From positions 1 through 64,000 of the forward strand of contig NZ_BONE01000013.1 of the NCBI RefSeq assembly GCF_016862555.1: a stretch of DNA of 64,000 nt, in the 5' to 3' direction. The DNA comes from Asanoa siamensis (GTDB taxonomy: Bacteria > Actinomycetota > Actinomycetes > Mycobacteriales > Micromonosporaceae). Of the stretch, positions 25,516 through 34,316 are shown one piece after another. Position 1 is the stretch's first letter. Each line of letters begins with the position of its first letter. A program made the translations under genes and the position numbers. Below the pieces are notes generated by a model. It was not told the origin of the DNA. It did no database searches and saw only the letters and a list, made by a program, of their open reading frames with translations.

Positions 25516-26431
25516 GACGCCTCCGGAGCCACAGGACGCCAGCGAGCGCGACGTCACCAGCGAGCGCGACGCGGCGCCCGACGCCCGCACCACGGTCGGC
25601 GTGCCGGCCGAGCCGCCGTCCGGCGAGTCGACGCCGGCCGCGGCGCCGGTGCCGGCCGGGAAGAAGGCCCTGCTCGAGGTCGACAACGTCACGCTGCGGT
25701 TCGGCGGCGTCGTCGCGCTCGACAAGGTCAACTTCAACCTGTACGAGGGCGAGATCCTCGGTCTGATCGGTCCCAACGGGGCCGGCAAGACCACCTGCTT
25801 CAACGCCATGACCGGCGTCTACACCCCGACCTCGGGCGAGATCCGGTTCCAGGGCCAGAAGCTGAGCGGTCGCGCCCGCTACAAGATCACCAAGATGGGC
25901 ATCGCCCGGACGTTCCAGAACATCCGGCTCTTCCCCGAGATGAGCGCACTGGAGAACGTCATGGTGGGCGCCGACGCGCACCACAAGACGAGCGTCCCCA
26001 GCGCGCTGCTGCGCCTGCCGCGCTACTGGCAGGAGGAGCGCAGCGGTCGGGAGCGGTCCCGCGAGCTGCTCGACTTCGTCGGCATCCGCCGGCACGACGA
26101 GGCGGCCCGCAACCTCTCCTACGGCGAGCAGCGCCGCCTGGAGATCGCCCGGGCGTTGGCCACCCGGCCGACGATGCTCTGCCTCGACGAGCCGGCGGCG
26201 GGCTTCAACCCGGCCGAGAAGGACTCGCTGCTGCAGCTGATCCGCGACATCCGCGACACCGGCGTGACCGTGCTGCTCATCGAGCACGACATGCGCCTCG
26301 TCATGGGCGTCACCGACCGGCTCGTGGTGCTCGAGTTCGGCAAGAAGATCGCCGAGGGCTCGCCGGCCGAGGTCCGGCAGGACCCGAAGGTGATCGCCGC
26401 GTACCTGGGGGTGCCCGCAGATGCTGCTTGA
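25508..26431 (+). CDS. livG: Branched-chain amino acid ABC transporter, ATPase LivG
   Basis: A 307-residue ABC ATPase. GTG 25508 has AAGGAGG at 25492-25498. An unusual acidic, Ala/Pro-rich tail of about 50 residues precedes the ATPase core. Walker A is GPNGAGKTT, the signature is LSYGEQRRLEIARAL, and Walker B is MLCLDEPAAGFNP. The LivG hallmark GIARTFQNIRLF is present. It powers amino acid import together with LivF. Confidence 0.94.
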   Translation: MPETPPEPQDASERDVTSERDAAPDARTTVGVPAEPPSGESTPAAAPVPAGKKALLEVDNVTLRFGGVVALDKVNFNLYEGEILGLIGPNGAGKTTCFNAMTGVYTPTSGEIRFQGQKLSGRARYKITKMGIARTFQNIRLFPEMSALENVMVGADAHHKTSVPSALLRLPRYWQEERSGRERSRELLDFVGIRRHDEAARNLSYGEQRRLEIARALATRPTMLCLDEPAAGFNPAEKDSLLQLIRDIRDTGVTVLLIEHDMRLVMGVTDRLVVLEFGKKIAEGSPAEVRQDPKVIAAYLGVPADAA

Positions 26432-27134
26432 GGTCGACAACATCACCCTGCTGTACGGCCGGATCCAGGCGTTGCACGGGATCACCGTTCACGTCAACGA
26501 GGGCGAGATCGTGGCCCTGATCGGCGCCAACGGTGCCGGGAAGACGACGACGATGCGGGCGGTCTCGGGCGTGCGCGCGATCGCCTCCGGCCGGATCCGC
26601 TTCAACGGCGTCGACATCACCCGGATGCGCGCCGACCTGCGGGTCATCCAGGGCATCTGCCAGTCACCCGAGGGCCGGGGCGTCTTCCCGGGCATGACGG
26701 TGCGGGAGAACCTGGAGATGGGTGCCTACACCCGCAAGGACACCGGCAACATCGCCAAGGACATGGACCACGTGCTGGACCTGTTCCCCCGGCTGCGCGA
26801 GCGTTTCAAGCAGGCGGGCGGCACGCTCTCCGGTGGTGAGCAGCAGATGCTGGCGGTGGGTCGCGCTCTGATGAGCCGGCCGAAGCTCCTGCTCCTGGAC
26901 GAGCCGTCGATGGGCCTGGCCCCGATGCTGATCCAGCAGATCTTCGAGATCATCACGGAGATCAACCAGCGCGACGGCACGACGATCCTGCTCGTCGAGC
27001 AGAACGCCCAGCAGGCGCTGTCCCGCGCCCACCGGGCGTACGTGCTGGAGACGGGCTCGATCGTCAAGGAGGGCACCGGGCAGGAGCTCCTGCACGACCC
27101 GGCGGTCAAGGACGCCTACCTCGGCGTGGCCTGA
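26421..27134 (+). CDS. livF: Branched-chain amino acid ABC transporter, ATPase LivF
   Basis: A 237-residue ABC ATPase, the last gene of the liv operon. ATG 26421 overlaps livG by 11 bp. Walker A GANGAGKTT, the LivF-type segment QSPEGRGVFPGMTVRENLEM, signature LSGGEQQMLAVGRAL and Walker B LLLLDEPSMGLAP are all present. A strong terminator follows 10 bp after the stop. Confidence 0.95.
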   Translation: MLLEVDNITLLYGRIQALHGITVHVNEGEIVALIGANGAGKTTTMRAVSGVRAIASGRIRFNGVDITRMRADLRVIQGICQSPEGRGVFPGMTVRENLEMGAYTRKDTGNIAKDMDHVLDLFPRLRERFKQAGGTLSGGEQQMLAVGRALMSRPKLLLLDEPSMGLAPMLIQQIFEIITEINQRDGTTILLVEQNAQQALSRAHRAYVLETGSIVKEGTGQELLHDPAVKDAYLGVA

Positions 27135-27143
27135 TCCACACCC

Positions 27144-27180
27144 GAAGGCCCGGTCCACCGCCACGGTGGGCCGGGCCTTC
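27144..27180 (+). terminator. Terminator of the liv operon
   Basis: A 16-bp stem (GAAGGCCCGGTCCACC / GGTGGGCCGGGCCTTC, one T-G pair) with loop GCCAC. Confidence 0.88.
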
Positions 27181-27250
27181 GCCTTGCGCTCCCACCGACC
27201 CGACTCCCTCCGGGGCCGCGGCACGAGACCGCGGCACCGACCCGCGGGCG

Positions 27251-27340
27251 TGGCCGCGCGGAGTGGGCTGTGGCATGGCCGCGCGGAGAGGCCTGTGGCG
27301 TGACCGCGCGGAGTGGCCTGTGGCGTGACCGCGCGAATGA
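27251..27340. repeat. 25-nt tandem repeat, about 3.6 copies
   Basis: Unit like TGRCCGCGCGGAGTGGCCTG followed by TGGCG. Copies start at 27251, 27276, 27301 and 27326 (the last partial), with one to three changes between copies. Confidence 0.85.
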
Positions 27341-27690
27341 CCACGCCAAACCACCCACAAACACCAAGCCGACGGACCGCGACCGCCACGCCGACGCACC
27401 GCCACCACAACACCAACCGCAACAGCGCGAACCGCGCGCAGCCACCAAGCGGGACCGCGGCGCCTCGGCGGCGGTGAGCGCCCTGCCGGGCGGTCTCGCG
27501 CGGCGGTCACGACCGCTCTCCATGGGGGCGTGGGGCGGCCCCGGCGCCCGGCTCCACCGGCGCGCTGCCGGTCTGGTACTCGTTCGGCGAGCACCTCCGC
27601 GGACCTTGGTCGTTCGTGGTGCCTCCGGCCGCGACCATTCACCAAGATCGCGCGGCCCACGGCGACCGCGTTGCGCGGATTTGGAAAGCT

Positions 27691-27930
27691 GTCGCGGTTG
27701 TAGCGGCGTCCGTTTGCCAAGATCGCGTTGTGTGCCGGTCGCGATCCCGGACCGGGCGCCCGCTCGCGGTGATCGCGCGTTGTCTGTCGCTTCGCGGATC
27801 TTGGTTGTTTGTCGCGGTTGTAGCGGCGTCCGTTTGCCAAGATCGCGTTGTGTGCCGGTCGCGATCCCGGACCGGGCGCCCGCTCGCGCTGGTCGCGTTG
27901 CCTGCCGCTTCGCGGATCTTGGTTGTTTGT
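27691..27930. repeat. 120-bp tandem duplication
   Basis: Two units at 27691-27810 and 27811-27930. The first 78 bp of each (27691-27768 and 27811-27888) are identical, and the remainder is similar with a 2-bp length difference. Both contain CCAAGATCGCG and its approximate complement CGGATCTTGG, so each unit could fold back on itself. Confidence 0.9.
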
Positions 27931-28143
27931 TGCGGTTGGAGCCGCGACGCCCTACCTAGATCCGTCGTCGCCGGCATGGACGCGCCGCAGCGCGTTTGAT
28001 TGCGGAAGCGCCGCGACACCGCGCGTACCGCGCGTGACGGTCGCGTGCTCGAGACCGCGAGCGAGCCGCCGCTAGCCCGGCGGCTCGGCCGCCTCTTTTC
28101 GCGATCTTGGGTGGTTGTTGTCGCACCAGGGACGAGGGGTTGC

Positions 28144-29118
28144 CTAGATCCGGCGCTTGCCGTCCTTGGGGCCCCGCCAGCCCGCCGCCGTGAGGGCGCG
28201 GCCGAGCTGGTCGGCGACCTCGCCCGGCCGGCTTCGGACCATCGCCGCCGAGAAGCGCAGGATGCGGTCACCGGCGATCCAGATGTCGTTCTGCCGGCGC
28301 ATGTCGGCCTCCCATTGCACCGGGTCGGTGTGGTGCGCCCCGTCGACCTCGGCGTGCACGCCGAACTGCCGCCAGTAGGCGTCCACGTACCGGGTGCGCC
28401 CCGCGGCGTCGGTTCGGCGATGTTGCTGGTTCGGTCTGGGCAGGCGATGCCGAGCGCAGAGCCGGACGAGGTCGATCTCCGCGAGTGACCCGGCGCCGCC
28501 CGCGGCGTCGAGGGCTGTCGTGATCACGAGCGCGCGGCGCCGTGCCCGCGGCATCCGGCTGGTGACGGCGAGAAGCTCCGACGGCAGGACGAGGCGCTGC
28601 TGGCAGGCCGAAACGACCACCGTGCGGGCCTCGTTGTCGTCGGGTGCCCACTGCGCGGCATCGACCACGGCCCGCGGCATCGTGGTGCGGTCCGGGCGCC
28701 CGCGCTGCCGTTCCGCGGGGGTCAGGACGGTGGTGCGGCGGACCTTGACCGCGGCCAGGTCCAGGGGCAACCGCCTGAGCAGGTCCGGTGCCTTCCGTCC
28801 GGCGGGCAGGAGGACGTCGATCGCTTCGCGGCGCCACCGACCGCGCAGTCCGCCGGCGCGTGCGGCGGCCAGCCCGGCCAGGAGCGCGCCGTCGCCCGCG
28901 GCCAGCACCGCCACCCACACGTGCTGGTCGAACCGGGACGTCCCGGGCCCTGCGACGAAGACGCCTTGGCAGACCCGCCGCCAGCGGCCCGAGCTGACTC
29001 GGTGGCGCACGGCGGCGGGGCTCAGGTGGACCAGCGCCTGCCGGTAGGTGAGCACGCCAGACTGGGTGAACAGCAACCAGTCCAGATCCGGGTCGGGCGT
29101 ACGCACGGCGTCAGCCAA
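28144..29118 (-). CDS. DUF559-type nuclease-like protein with AbiEi-like N-terminal domain
   Basis: A 324-residue protein of a type common and often multicopy in actinobacteria. The N-terminus (TQSGVLTYRQALVHLSPAAV, SGRWRRVCQGVFVA) resembles the winged-helix AbiEi antitoxin domain. The C-terminus (about 235-315) resembles DUF559/Vsr-like endonucleases, with a YVDAYW strand, VHAEVDGAHH and a later IWIAGDRILRF stretch that could form a PD-(D/E)xK-like site. The start is uncertain (TTG 29118 or GTG 29106); neither has a ribosome binding site. No AbiEii toxin gene lies beside it, so a toxin-antitoxin role is not supported. Confidence 0.8.
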   Translation of the reverse strand: MADAVRTPDPDLDWLLFTQSGVLTYRQALVHLSPAAVRHRVSSGRWRRVCQGVFVAGPGTSRFDQHVWVAVLAAGDGALLAGLAAARAGGLRGRWRREAIDVLLPAGRKAPDLLRRLPLDLAAVKVRRTTVLTPAERQRGRPDRTTMPRAVVDAAQWAPDDNEARTVVVSACQQRLVLPSELLAVTSRMPRARRRALVITTALDAAGGAGSLAEIDLVRLCARHRLPRPNQQHRRTDAAGRTRYVDAYWRQFGVHAEVDGAHHTDPVQWEADMRRQNDIWIAGDRILRFSAAMVRSRPGEVADQLGRALTAAGWRGPKDGKRRI

Positions 29119-29166
29119 GCACGTCGCGGCGCGTCCTGGCCGGCCCGTGACGCCGAACCGGGTGGG

Positions 29167-30021
29167 TCAGTTGTCGTTGCTGAGCTGGTCGCTGTGGTCG
29201 CGGATGAACTCGGCCAGGGATCGCGGTGAGCGGCCGATGACCTGCTCGACGTGGTCGTTGGTGAAGTCCGCCCAGCCGGCGCCGTACGCGGCCCGGTAGT
29301 CGCGGAGCATCGCCGCGTACCAGTCCGGGAGGCCGAGCTGCAGCAGGAACGTGCGTACGCCCTCCGGGTCCGCCGGCGCGTACTTCACCAGGCGGCCGAG
29401 GGCGCGGCCGGCCTCCTCGGCGGCCTCGTGCAGGGAGAAGCTCGTCGGGCCGGTGAGGGTGTAGATCTTCCCCGCGTGCCGCTCCGGGGCCCGCAGGATC
29501 TCGGCCGCCACCGCGGCGATGTCGCGCACGTCGACGGCGCCGACCTTGCCCTCGCCGTAGATGCCGAACATCTCCTCGCCGGCGACGGAGCCGATCAGGT
29601 TCTGCATGAAGTTGGTCGGGCGCAGGATCGTCCACGGTATGCCCGAGTTCTCCAGCTCGGCGTCGGAGAGCGCGTGCAGCCGGCCGTTGCGGGTGGGCGC
29701 GTCGTGCGCGGCGCCGATCGCCGACATCCGGACGACATGCTGCACGCCGGCCTTGCGGGCGGCCCACAGCAGGTCGCTGCTCTGCGCCGGGGCCTGCGCG
29801 CCCATCGGGGTCAGCAGCCACAGCTTGTCGACGCCTCGGAACGCCGGGATGAGGGTGTCGGGCTGGTCGAGGTCGGCGGCGACGTACTCGACGCCGGGGA
29901 CGTGGGCCACGGTGGCGGGGTCGCGGACCAGCGCGCGTACGTCCGTCGTACCCGCGGCGGTGAGCGCCCGCAGCACCTCCCTGGACACCATGCCGTTCGC
30001 GGCGGTCACCAGAATGGTCAT
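29167..30021 (-). CDS. NmrA-like NAD(P)-binding oxidoreductase
   Basis: A 284-residue atypical short-chain dehydrogenase of the NmrA/NAD(P)H-binding group. The Rossmann motif is ILVTAANGMVSREVLRAL at the N-terminus. The usual YxxxK pair is not evident, as in NmrA-like proteins that sense redox cofactors or reduce quinones and azo dyes. ATG 30021 has GAGGAG 8 nt upstream. It is divergent from a MarR-family gene, with palindromes in the shared promoter, so it is probably the regulator's target. Confidence 0.88.
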   Translation of the reverse strand: MTILVTAANGMVSREVLRALTAAGTTDVRALVRDPATVAHVPGVEYVAADLDQPDTLIPAFRGVDKLWLLTPMGAQAPAQSSDLLWAARKAGVQHVVRMSAIGAAHDAPTRNGRLHALSDAELENSGIPWTILRPTNFMQNLIGSVAGEEMFGIYGEGKVGAVDVRDIAAVAAEILRAPERHAGKIYTLTGPTSFSLHEAAEEAGRALGRLVKYAPADPEGVRTFLLQLGLPDWYAAMLRDYRAAYGAGWADFTNDHVEQVIGRSPRSLAEFIRDHSDQLSNDN

Positions 30022-30084
30022 GACTTTGCTCCTCGAGAACGATCCATCGGCCGCGCCGTGGTCCGGCCGCGTGCCGTCGAGAAC

Positions 30085-30112
30085 TGTATAGTCCAAGAAC
30101 ATGACTGTCCAA
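30085..30112 (-). promoter_or_regulatory. Promoter of the NmrA-like gene
   Basis: Read on the minus strand: TTGGAC (30112-30107), a 16-nt spacer, and TATACA (30090-30085). The -35 element lies inside the palindrome cluster, fitting MarR repression. Confidence 0.6.
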
Positions 30113-30125
30113 TGATTGGACCAAT
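30108..30125. promoter_or_regulatory. Probable MarR operator (overlapping palindromes)
   Basis: TCCAATGATTGGA (30108-30120) and ATTGGACCAAT (30115-30125) are overlapping perfect palindromes with a 1-bp centre. A further GTCCAA half-site lies at 30091-30096. They sit between the divergent MarR and NmrA genes. Confidence 0.65.
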
Positions 30126-30126
30126 T

Positions 30127-30594
30127 ATGAAGCGCAGCACACGCAAGGAGCGGGAGCCGGACCTCGGCATCCTGTCCGTGCAGCTCTCGGCCCGTGTCCA
30201 GCGGGAGCTCTTCGCACGGGCGGCGGAACGGGGCTTCGCGGACGCGCGGCCCCGACACGGCGCGGTGCTCGCGTACCTGGACGAAGAGGGCACCCGACCG
30301 GGTGAGCTGGCCCGGTTGTCGGGCCGCAACAAGCAGACGATGGGCGCGATCATCGACGAGCTGGAACGCCTGGGGTACGTGCGGCGCGAGCCGGACCCGG
30401 CCGACCGCCGCGCCAAGCTGATCGTCCCGACGGACCGGGGGCGCGAGATGATGCGGATCTCCGACGAACTGGTCCAGCAGATCGAGCAGGAGCTGTCCGA
30501 GCGCCTGGGCGCGGCCACCTACGCCGAGTTCCGCGTGGCCCTGTCCCACGCCGCCGGCGGCCTGCGGCCCACCGGCGCCGACGTCGGGGACTGA
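30127..30594 (+). CDS. MarR-family transcriptional regulator
   Basis: A 155-residue winged-helix regulator. The DNA-binding core is about residues 50-110 (ELARLSGRNKQTMGAIIDEL, then the wing EPDPADRRAKLIVPTDRG with the conserved DxR). MarR dimers usually repress a divergent gene until a small phenolic or oxidant ligand binds; here that gene is the NmrA-like oxidoreductase. The start is ambiguous: ATG 30127 or ATG 30112, neither with a clear ribosome binding site. Confidence 0.9.
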   Translation: MKRSTRKEREPDLGILSVQLSARVQRELFARAAERGFADARPRHGAVLAYLDEEGTRPGELARLSGRNKQTMGAIIDELERLGYVRREPDPADRRAKLIVPTDRGREMMRISDELVQQIEQELSERLGAATYAEFRVALSHAAGGLRPTGADVGD

Positions 30595-30777
30595 CAGGAA
30601 AGGAAGCGTTCGCCGCGGCGGAGGTGGCAGCGACGCGTGAGCGAGCGGTGTCCGGCGGGAGCGACGGTCCGTACCACCGCGGGCCCGGGAACGCGGGCTT
30701 TTGGCCTTGATCTGGATAACCCGACATCAGGGGCGAAACAGCGCCGCCCGGCTGAGCAACATGTCATACCCGCCGAC

Positions 30778-30783
30778 TAGCAT
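30778..30783 (+). promoter_or_regulatory. -10 box (TAGCAT) for leaderless polA
   Basis: TAGCAT, then 7 nt, then GTG 30791. No ribosome binding site precedes the GTG. Confidence 0.55.
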
Positions 30784-30790
30784 CGCTCGG

Positions 30791-33478
30791 GTGAGCGACC
30801 AACCCCGGATCCTGCTGCTCGACGGCCACTCGCTGGCCTACCGCGCGTTCCACGCCCTGCCCGTGGAGAACTTCTCCACCGCGACCGGGCAGTCGACCAA
30901 CGCGGTGTTCGGGTTCACGTCGATGCTGATCAACATGCTGCGCGACGAGAAGCCGACGCACATCATCGTGTCGTTCGACGTGTCGCGGCAGTCGTTCCGC
31001 ACCGAGCGCTACGCGGAATACAAGGCCGGCCGCTCCGAGACCCCCAAGCCGTTCCAGGGGCAGGTCAGCCTCGTCAAGGAGGTGCTGGCGGCGCTGCGCA
31101 TCCCGGTCGTCGAGAAACCCGGCTACGAGGCCGACGACGTGATCGGCACGCTGACCACCCAGGCGCGCGCGGCGGGCATGGAGGTGATCATCTCCACCGG
31201 CGACCGCGACGCGTTCCAGCTCGTCGACGAGCACGTGACGGTGCTCTACCCCGTGCGCGGCGTGTCCGAGGTCTGGCGGATGAACCCCGAGGCCGTCGAG
31301 GCCAAATACTTCGTGCCGCCGGCCCGCTACCGCGACAAGGCCGCGCTGGTCGGGGAGACCAGCGACAACTTGCCGGGCGTGCCGGGCGTCGGCGACAAGA
31401 CCGCCGCCAAGTGGATCAAGGAATACGGCGGCATCGACGGCGTGATCGCCAACGCCGACAAGATCAAGGGCAAGGCCGGCGATAACCTCCGCGCCAACCT
31501 GGCCAACGTGATGCGCAACTACGAGCTCAACGCGCTCGTCTGCGACCTCGACCTCGAGATGGGCCCCGAGGACGCGCGCTGGCACGGGTGGGACCGCGAG
31601 AAGGTCCACGAGATCTTCGACGCGCTCGAGTTCCGGGTGCTGCGCGAGCGGCTCTACCAATACCTCGACGCCGTCGAGCCCGAGGCCGAGTCCGGCTTCG
31701 ACCTGTTCGGCGAGGTCCTGGCCGCCGGCGCGGTCGCGGGCTGGCTCACCGAGCACGTCCGCCCGGGCGTGGCGACCGGTGTGGCCGTGGCGGGCCACTT
31801 CGGCCGGGGCACCGGCGAGCTGACCGGCATCGCGCTGGCCACCGCCGACGGGCCGGCCGCCTGGTTCGACCCGACCCAGCTCGAGCCCGCCGACGAGCAG
31901 GCGGTCGCGGCCTGGCTCGACTCCACCGACCACCCCAAGGTGCTGCACGACAGCAAGCCGGCCCGGCTGGCGTTCGGGGCCCGCGGCTGGGGGCTGCGCG
32001 GCGTCGCCCGCGACACGGCGATCGCGGCCTACCTGGCCCGTCCCGACCAGCGCACCTACGACCTGGCCGACCTGGCGTTGCGCTACCTGCACCGCGAGCT
32101 ACGCGTCGACGTGCCCGAGACGGGCCAGCTCACCATCGACGGCCTGGGCGGCGACGAGGGCGTCGCCGAGCAGAACCTGATGCTGCAGGCCCGCGCCACG
32201 CTCGACCTGGCCGAGGCGATCGACGCCGAGCTGTCCCGCGACGGTGAGCTGTCGGTGCGCCTGATGGCCGACGTCGAGCTGCCCCTCTCCGAGGTGCTGG
32301 CCCGCATGGAGCAGGTCGGCATCGCGGCCGACACCCATTATCTGTCCGACATCGAGGCCCACTTCGCGGCCGAGGTGAAGGCGTCGGCGCAGGCCGCCTA
32401 CTCGGTGCACGGCCGTGAGTTCAACCTCGGCTCGCCCAAGCAGCTCCAGGAGATCCTCTTCACGGAGCGGGGGCTGCCGAAGACCCGGCGGATCAAGTCG
32501 GGCTACACCACCGACGCCGACGCGCTGCAGGGCCTGTTCGCCCAGACCGGCGACCCGCTGCTCGAGCACCTGCTGCGCCACCGCGACGTGGCCAAGCTCA
32601 AGTCCACCGTGGACGGACTGCTCAAGTCGGTCTCCGACGACGGCCGCATCCACACCACCTACTTCCAGACGGTGGCGGCGACGGGCCGGCTCTCGTCGAC
32701 CGACCCCAACCTGCAGAACATCCCGATCCGCACCGAGGAGGGCCGCCGCATCCGGCGGGCGTTCGTGGTCGGCGAGGGCTACGAGACGCTGATGACCGCC
32801 GACTACAGCCAGATCGAGATGCGGATCATGGCCGACATGTCCAAGGACGAGGCGCTCATCGACGCCTTCAACTCGGGCGCCGACTTCCACGCGGCCACGG
32901 CCTCCTCGGTCTTCGCGATGCCGCTGGAGGAGGTCACGGCCGACCACCGCCGCAAGATCAAGGCGATGAACTACGGCCTGGCCTACGGCCTGAGCGTCTA
33001 CGGCCTCTCGCAGCAGCTCGGCATCGGGGCCGACGAGGCCCGCGGCCTGATGGACGAATACTTCGACCGCTTCGGCGGCGTCCGCGACTACCTCCGGGCG
33101 ATCGTCGACCGGGCCCGCCAGGACGGCTACACCGAAACGATCCTCGGCCGCCGCCGCTACCTACCGGACCTGGTCAGCGACAACCGCCAACGCCGCGAGA
33201 TGGCGGAGCGCATGGCGCTCAACGCCCCGATCCAGGGCTCGGCGGCCGACATCATCAAAATCGCGATGCTCAGGGTCGACGAGGCGCTCAAGTCAGCCGG
33301 CCTGCGCTCGCGGATGCTCCTCCAGGTCCACGACGAGCTGGTCTTCGAGGTGGCCGAGGGCGAACGCGACCAGATGGACGAGCTGGTCCGGGCGGCGATG
33401 GGCGGTGCCTATCCGCTGGCGGTGCCGCTCGAGGTCTCGGTGGGCCTGGGCCGCGACTGGAACAGCGCCGACCACTGA
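30791..33478 (+). CDS. polA: DNA polymerase I
   Basis: An 895-residue family A DNA polymerase for repair and Okazaki fragment processing. The 5'-3' exonuclease domain fills about residues 1-290 (LLLDGHSLAYRAFHALP, YEADDVIGTL, STGDRDAFQLVD). The central 3'-5' exonuclease-like domain lacks the acidic DEDD residues (AHFGRG... region), so proofreading is probably absent, as in Taq and mycobacterial PolA. The polymerase motifs are intact: motif A DYSQIEMRI, motif B RRKIKAMNYGLAYG, motif C QVHDELVFE. I chose GTG 30791 because of the leaderless -10 box; ATG 30761 upstream lies before that box. Confidence 0.96.
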   Translation: MSDQPRILLLDGHSLAYRAFHALPVENFSTATGQSTNAVFGFTSMLINMLRDEKPTHIIVSFDVSRQSFRTERYAEYKAGRSETPKPFQGQVSLVKEVLAALRIPVVEKPGYEADDVIGTLTTQARAAGMEVIISTGDRDAFQLVDEHVTVLYPVRGVSEVWRMNPEAVEAKYFVPPARYRDKAALVGETSDNLPGVPGVGDKTAAKWIKEYGGIDGVIANADKIKGKAGDNLRANLANVMRNYELNALVCDLDLEMGPEDARWHGWDREKVHEIFDALEFRVLRERLYQYLDAVEPEAESGFDLFGEVLAAGAVAGWLTEHVRPGVATGVAVAGHFGRGTGELTGIALATADGPAAWFDPTQLEPADEQAVAAWLDSTDHPKVLHDSKPARLAFGARGWGLRGVARDTAIAAYLARPDQRTYDLADLALRYLHRELRVDVPETGQLTIDGLGGDEGVAEQNLMLQARATLDLAEAIDAELSRDGELSVRLMADVELPLSEVLARMEQVGIAADTHYLSDIEAHFAAEVKASAQAAYSVHGREFNLGSPKQLQEILFTERGLPKTRRIKSGYTTDADALQGLFAQTGDPLLEHLLRHRDVAKLKSTVDGLLKSVSDDGRIHTTYFQTVAATGRLSSTDPNLQNIPIRTEEGRRIRRAFVVGEGYETLMTADYSQIEMRIMADMSKDEALIDAFNSGADFHAATASSVFAMPLEEVTADHRRKIKAMNYGLAYGLSVYGLSQQLGIGADEARGLMDEYFDRFGGVRDYLRAIVDRARQDGYTETILGRRRYLPDLVSDNRQRREMAERMALNAPIQGSAADIIKIAMLRVDEALKSAGLRSRMLLQVHDELVFEVAEGERDQMDELVRAAMGGAYPLAVPLEVSVGLGRDWNSADH

Positions 33479-33486
33479 CCCGCCAC

Positions 33487-33882
33487 GTGCTGAGGCTGAT
33501 CGGCTACTGGGACGGCCCGGCGGCGGGTCCAGGGTGGCCCGACGTCCGGGACTTCGTCGATCCCGGGATGACGCCGGAACGGCGGCGGGCCACTGTCGAC
33601 TACCTCCGGTCGGGCACGCCGTTGGCCGCGGCCGCGGGCTGTTCGGAGTGCAGGCTCTGCGGCGCGCGGAACGCCTGCGACGAGCTGACCGACGGCGTCC
33701 ACTTCGTCTGGCCAGGCGGCCTCGCGCATTACGTCGAGGCGCATGACGTCGCGCTGCCGGACGACGTCGCCACGGTCGCCCTCGCGGGGCCGGCGGGGCC
33801 GGTCGACGTCGAGGAACTGGTCCGGGTGATGCCGGACGTCGACGAGCGATGGTGGCGCAGCCTGACCGGCCCCGGGACGTGA
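33487..33882 (+). CDS. Conserved four-cysteine protein of unknown function
   Basis: A 131-residue soluble protein starting with GTG 33487, 8 bp after polA, so probably co-transcribed. It has a CSECRLCGARNAC cluster (about residues 52-64) that could bind zinc, followed by LTDGVHFVWPGGLAHYVEAH, a segment that reminds me of small actinobacterial hypothetical proteins. The N-terminal LIGYWDGP also seems conserved in that group. I cannot assign a function. Confidence 0.7.
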   Translation: MLRLIGYWDGPAAGPGWPDVRDFVDPGMTPERRRATVDYLRSGTPLAAAAGCSECRLCGARNACDELTDGVHFVWPGGLAHYVEAHDVALPDDVATVALAGPAGPVDVEELVRVMPDVDERWWRSLTGPGT

Positions 33883-33924
33883 TCGCGCTGGTCGCGGCTG
33901 CGACCCGGGCCTCGTAGGCGGCCC

Positions 33925-33970
33925 CCGCACCCGGGCGCACCGCGCCTCCGCACCCGGGCGCACCGCGCCG
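33925..33970. repeat. 23-bp tandem duplication
   Basis: CCGCACCCGGGCGCACCGCG plus three bases, repeated at 33925-33947 and 33948-33970, in the short gap between convergent genes. Confidence 0.8.
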
Positions 33971-33992
33971 CCGCAGCACCGGCCCGTCCGGG

Positions 33993-34316
33993 TTATGACT
34001 TCAAGGGGTCGTGGCCCCAGTTCATCAGGGAGTAGCGCCACGTCGTGTCGGTGACGTCGCCCTTCGGGCGTTGGGCCGAGTGGCGTTTGACGTAGCCGAC
34101 GACCTTGCGCATGTGGGCCCGGTCCTCGTCCGTCAGGTCCGACTTCTTCGTGCGCAGCAGCGTCACGATGCGCCGGCCCGACTCGTGGCCCGTGGACTCG
34201 CCGCCGCTCGACGGCTTCTGGCCCACCGCCTTCGAGTCGTCGGTCGCCAACCAGCGTTCCAACTCCGCCGGCGTCATGTTGACCGCCTTGCCGAAGTCGG
34301 TGACCTCGTCACTCAC
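33993..34316 (-). CDS. DUF3140 family protein
   Basis: A 107-residue protein matching the DUF3140 family: an N-terminal helix pair (MTPAELERWLATDDSKAVGQ), the GHESGRRIVTLLRTKK segment and a Trp-rich tail (WRYSLMNWGHDPLK). Its function is unknown. GTG 34316 overlaps the end of the upstream DUF2945 gene by 8 bp, so the two are translated together. Confidence 0.85.
   Translation of the reverse strand: MSDEVTDFGKAVNMTPAELERWLATDDSKAVGQKPSSGGESTGHESGRRIVTLLRTKKSDLTDEDRAHMRKVVGYVKRHSAQRPKGDVTDTTWRYSLMNWGHDPLKS

Larger units (their letters stand above)
27181..28143. other. Non-coding region with two tandem repeat blocks
   Basis: About 960 bp with no convincing gene. All open frames on both strands are Arg/Pro-rich, lack ribosome binding sites, and change character at the repeats. 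It holds a 25-nt tandem repeat and a 120-bp tandem duplication, plus scattered copies of CGATCTTGG or its complement (near 27640, 27718, 27796 and 28102). Confidence 0.65.

Noticed and set aside
27251-27340. Possible CRISPR array
   Set aside because: The 25-nt units are directly adjacent with no unique spacers, and no cas genes are present.
28144-29118. AbiE-type toxin-antitoxin system
   Set aside because: Only the AbiEi-like N-terminal domain is present; there is no AbiEii nucleotidyltransferase gene nearby, and solitary DUF559 proteins of this form are common.
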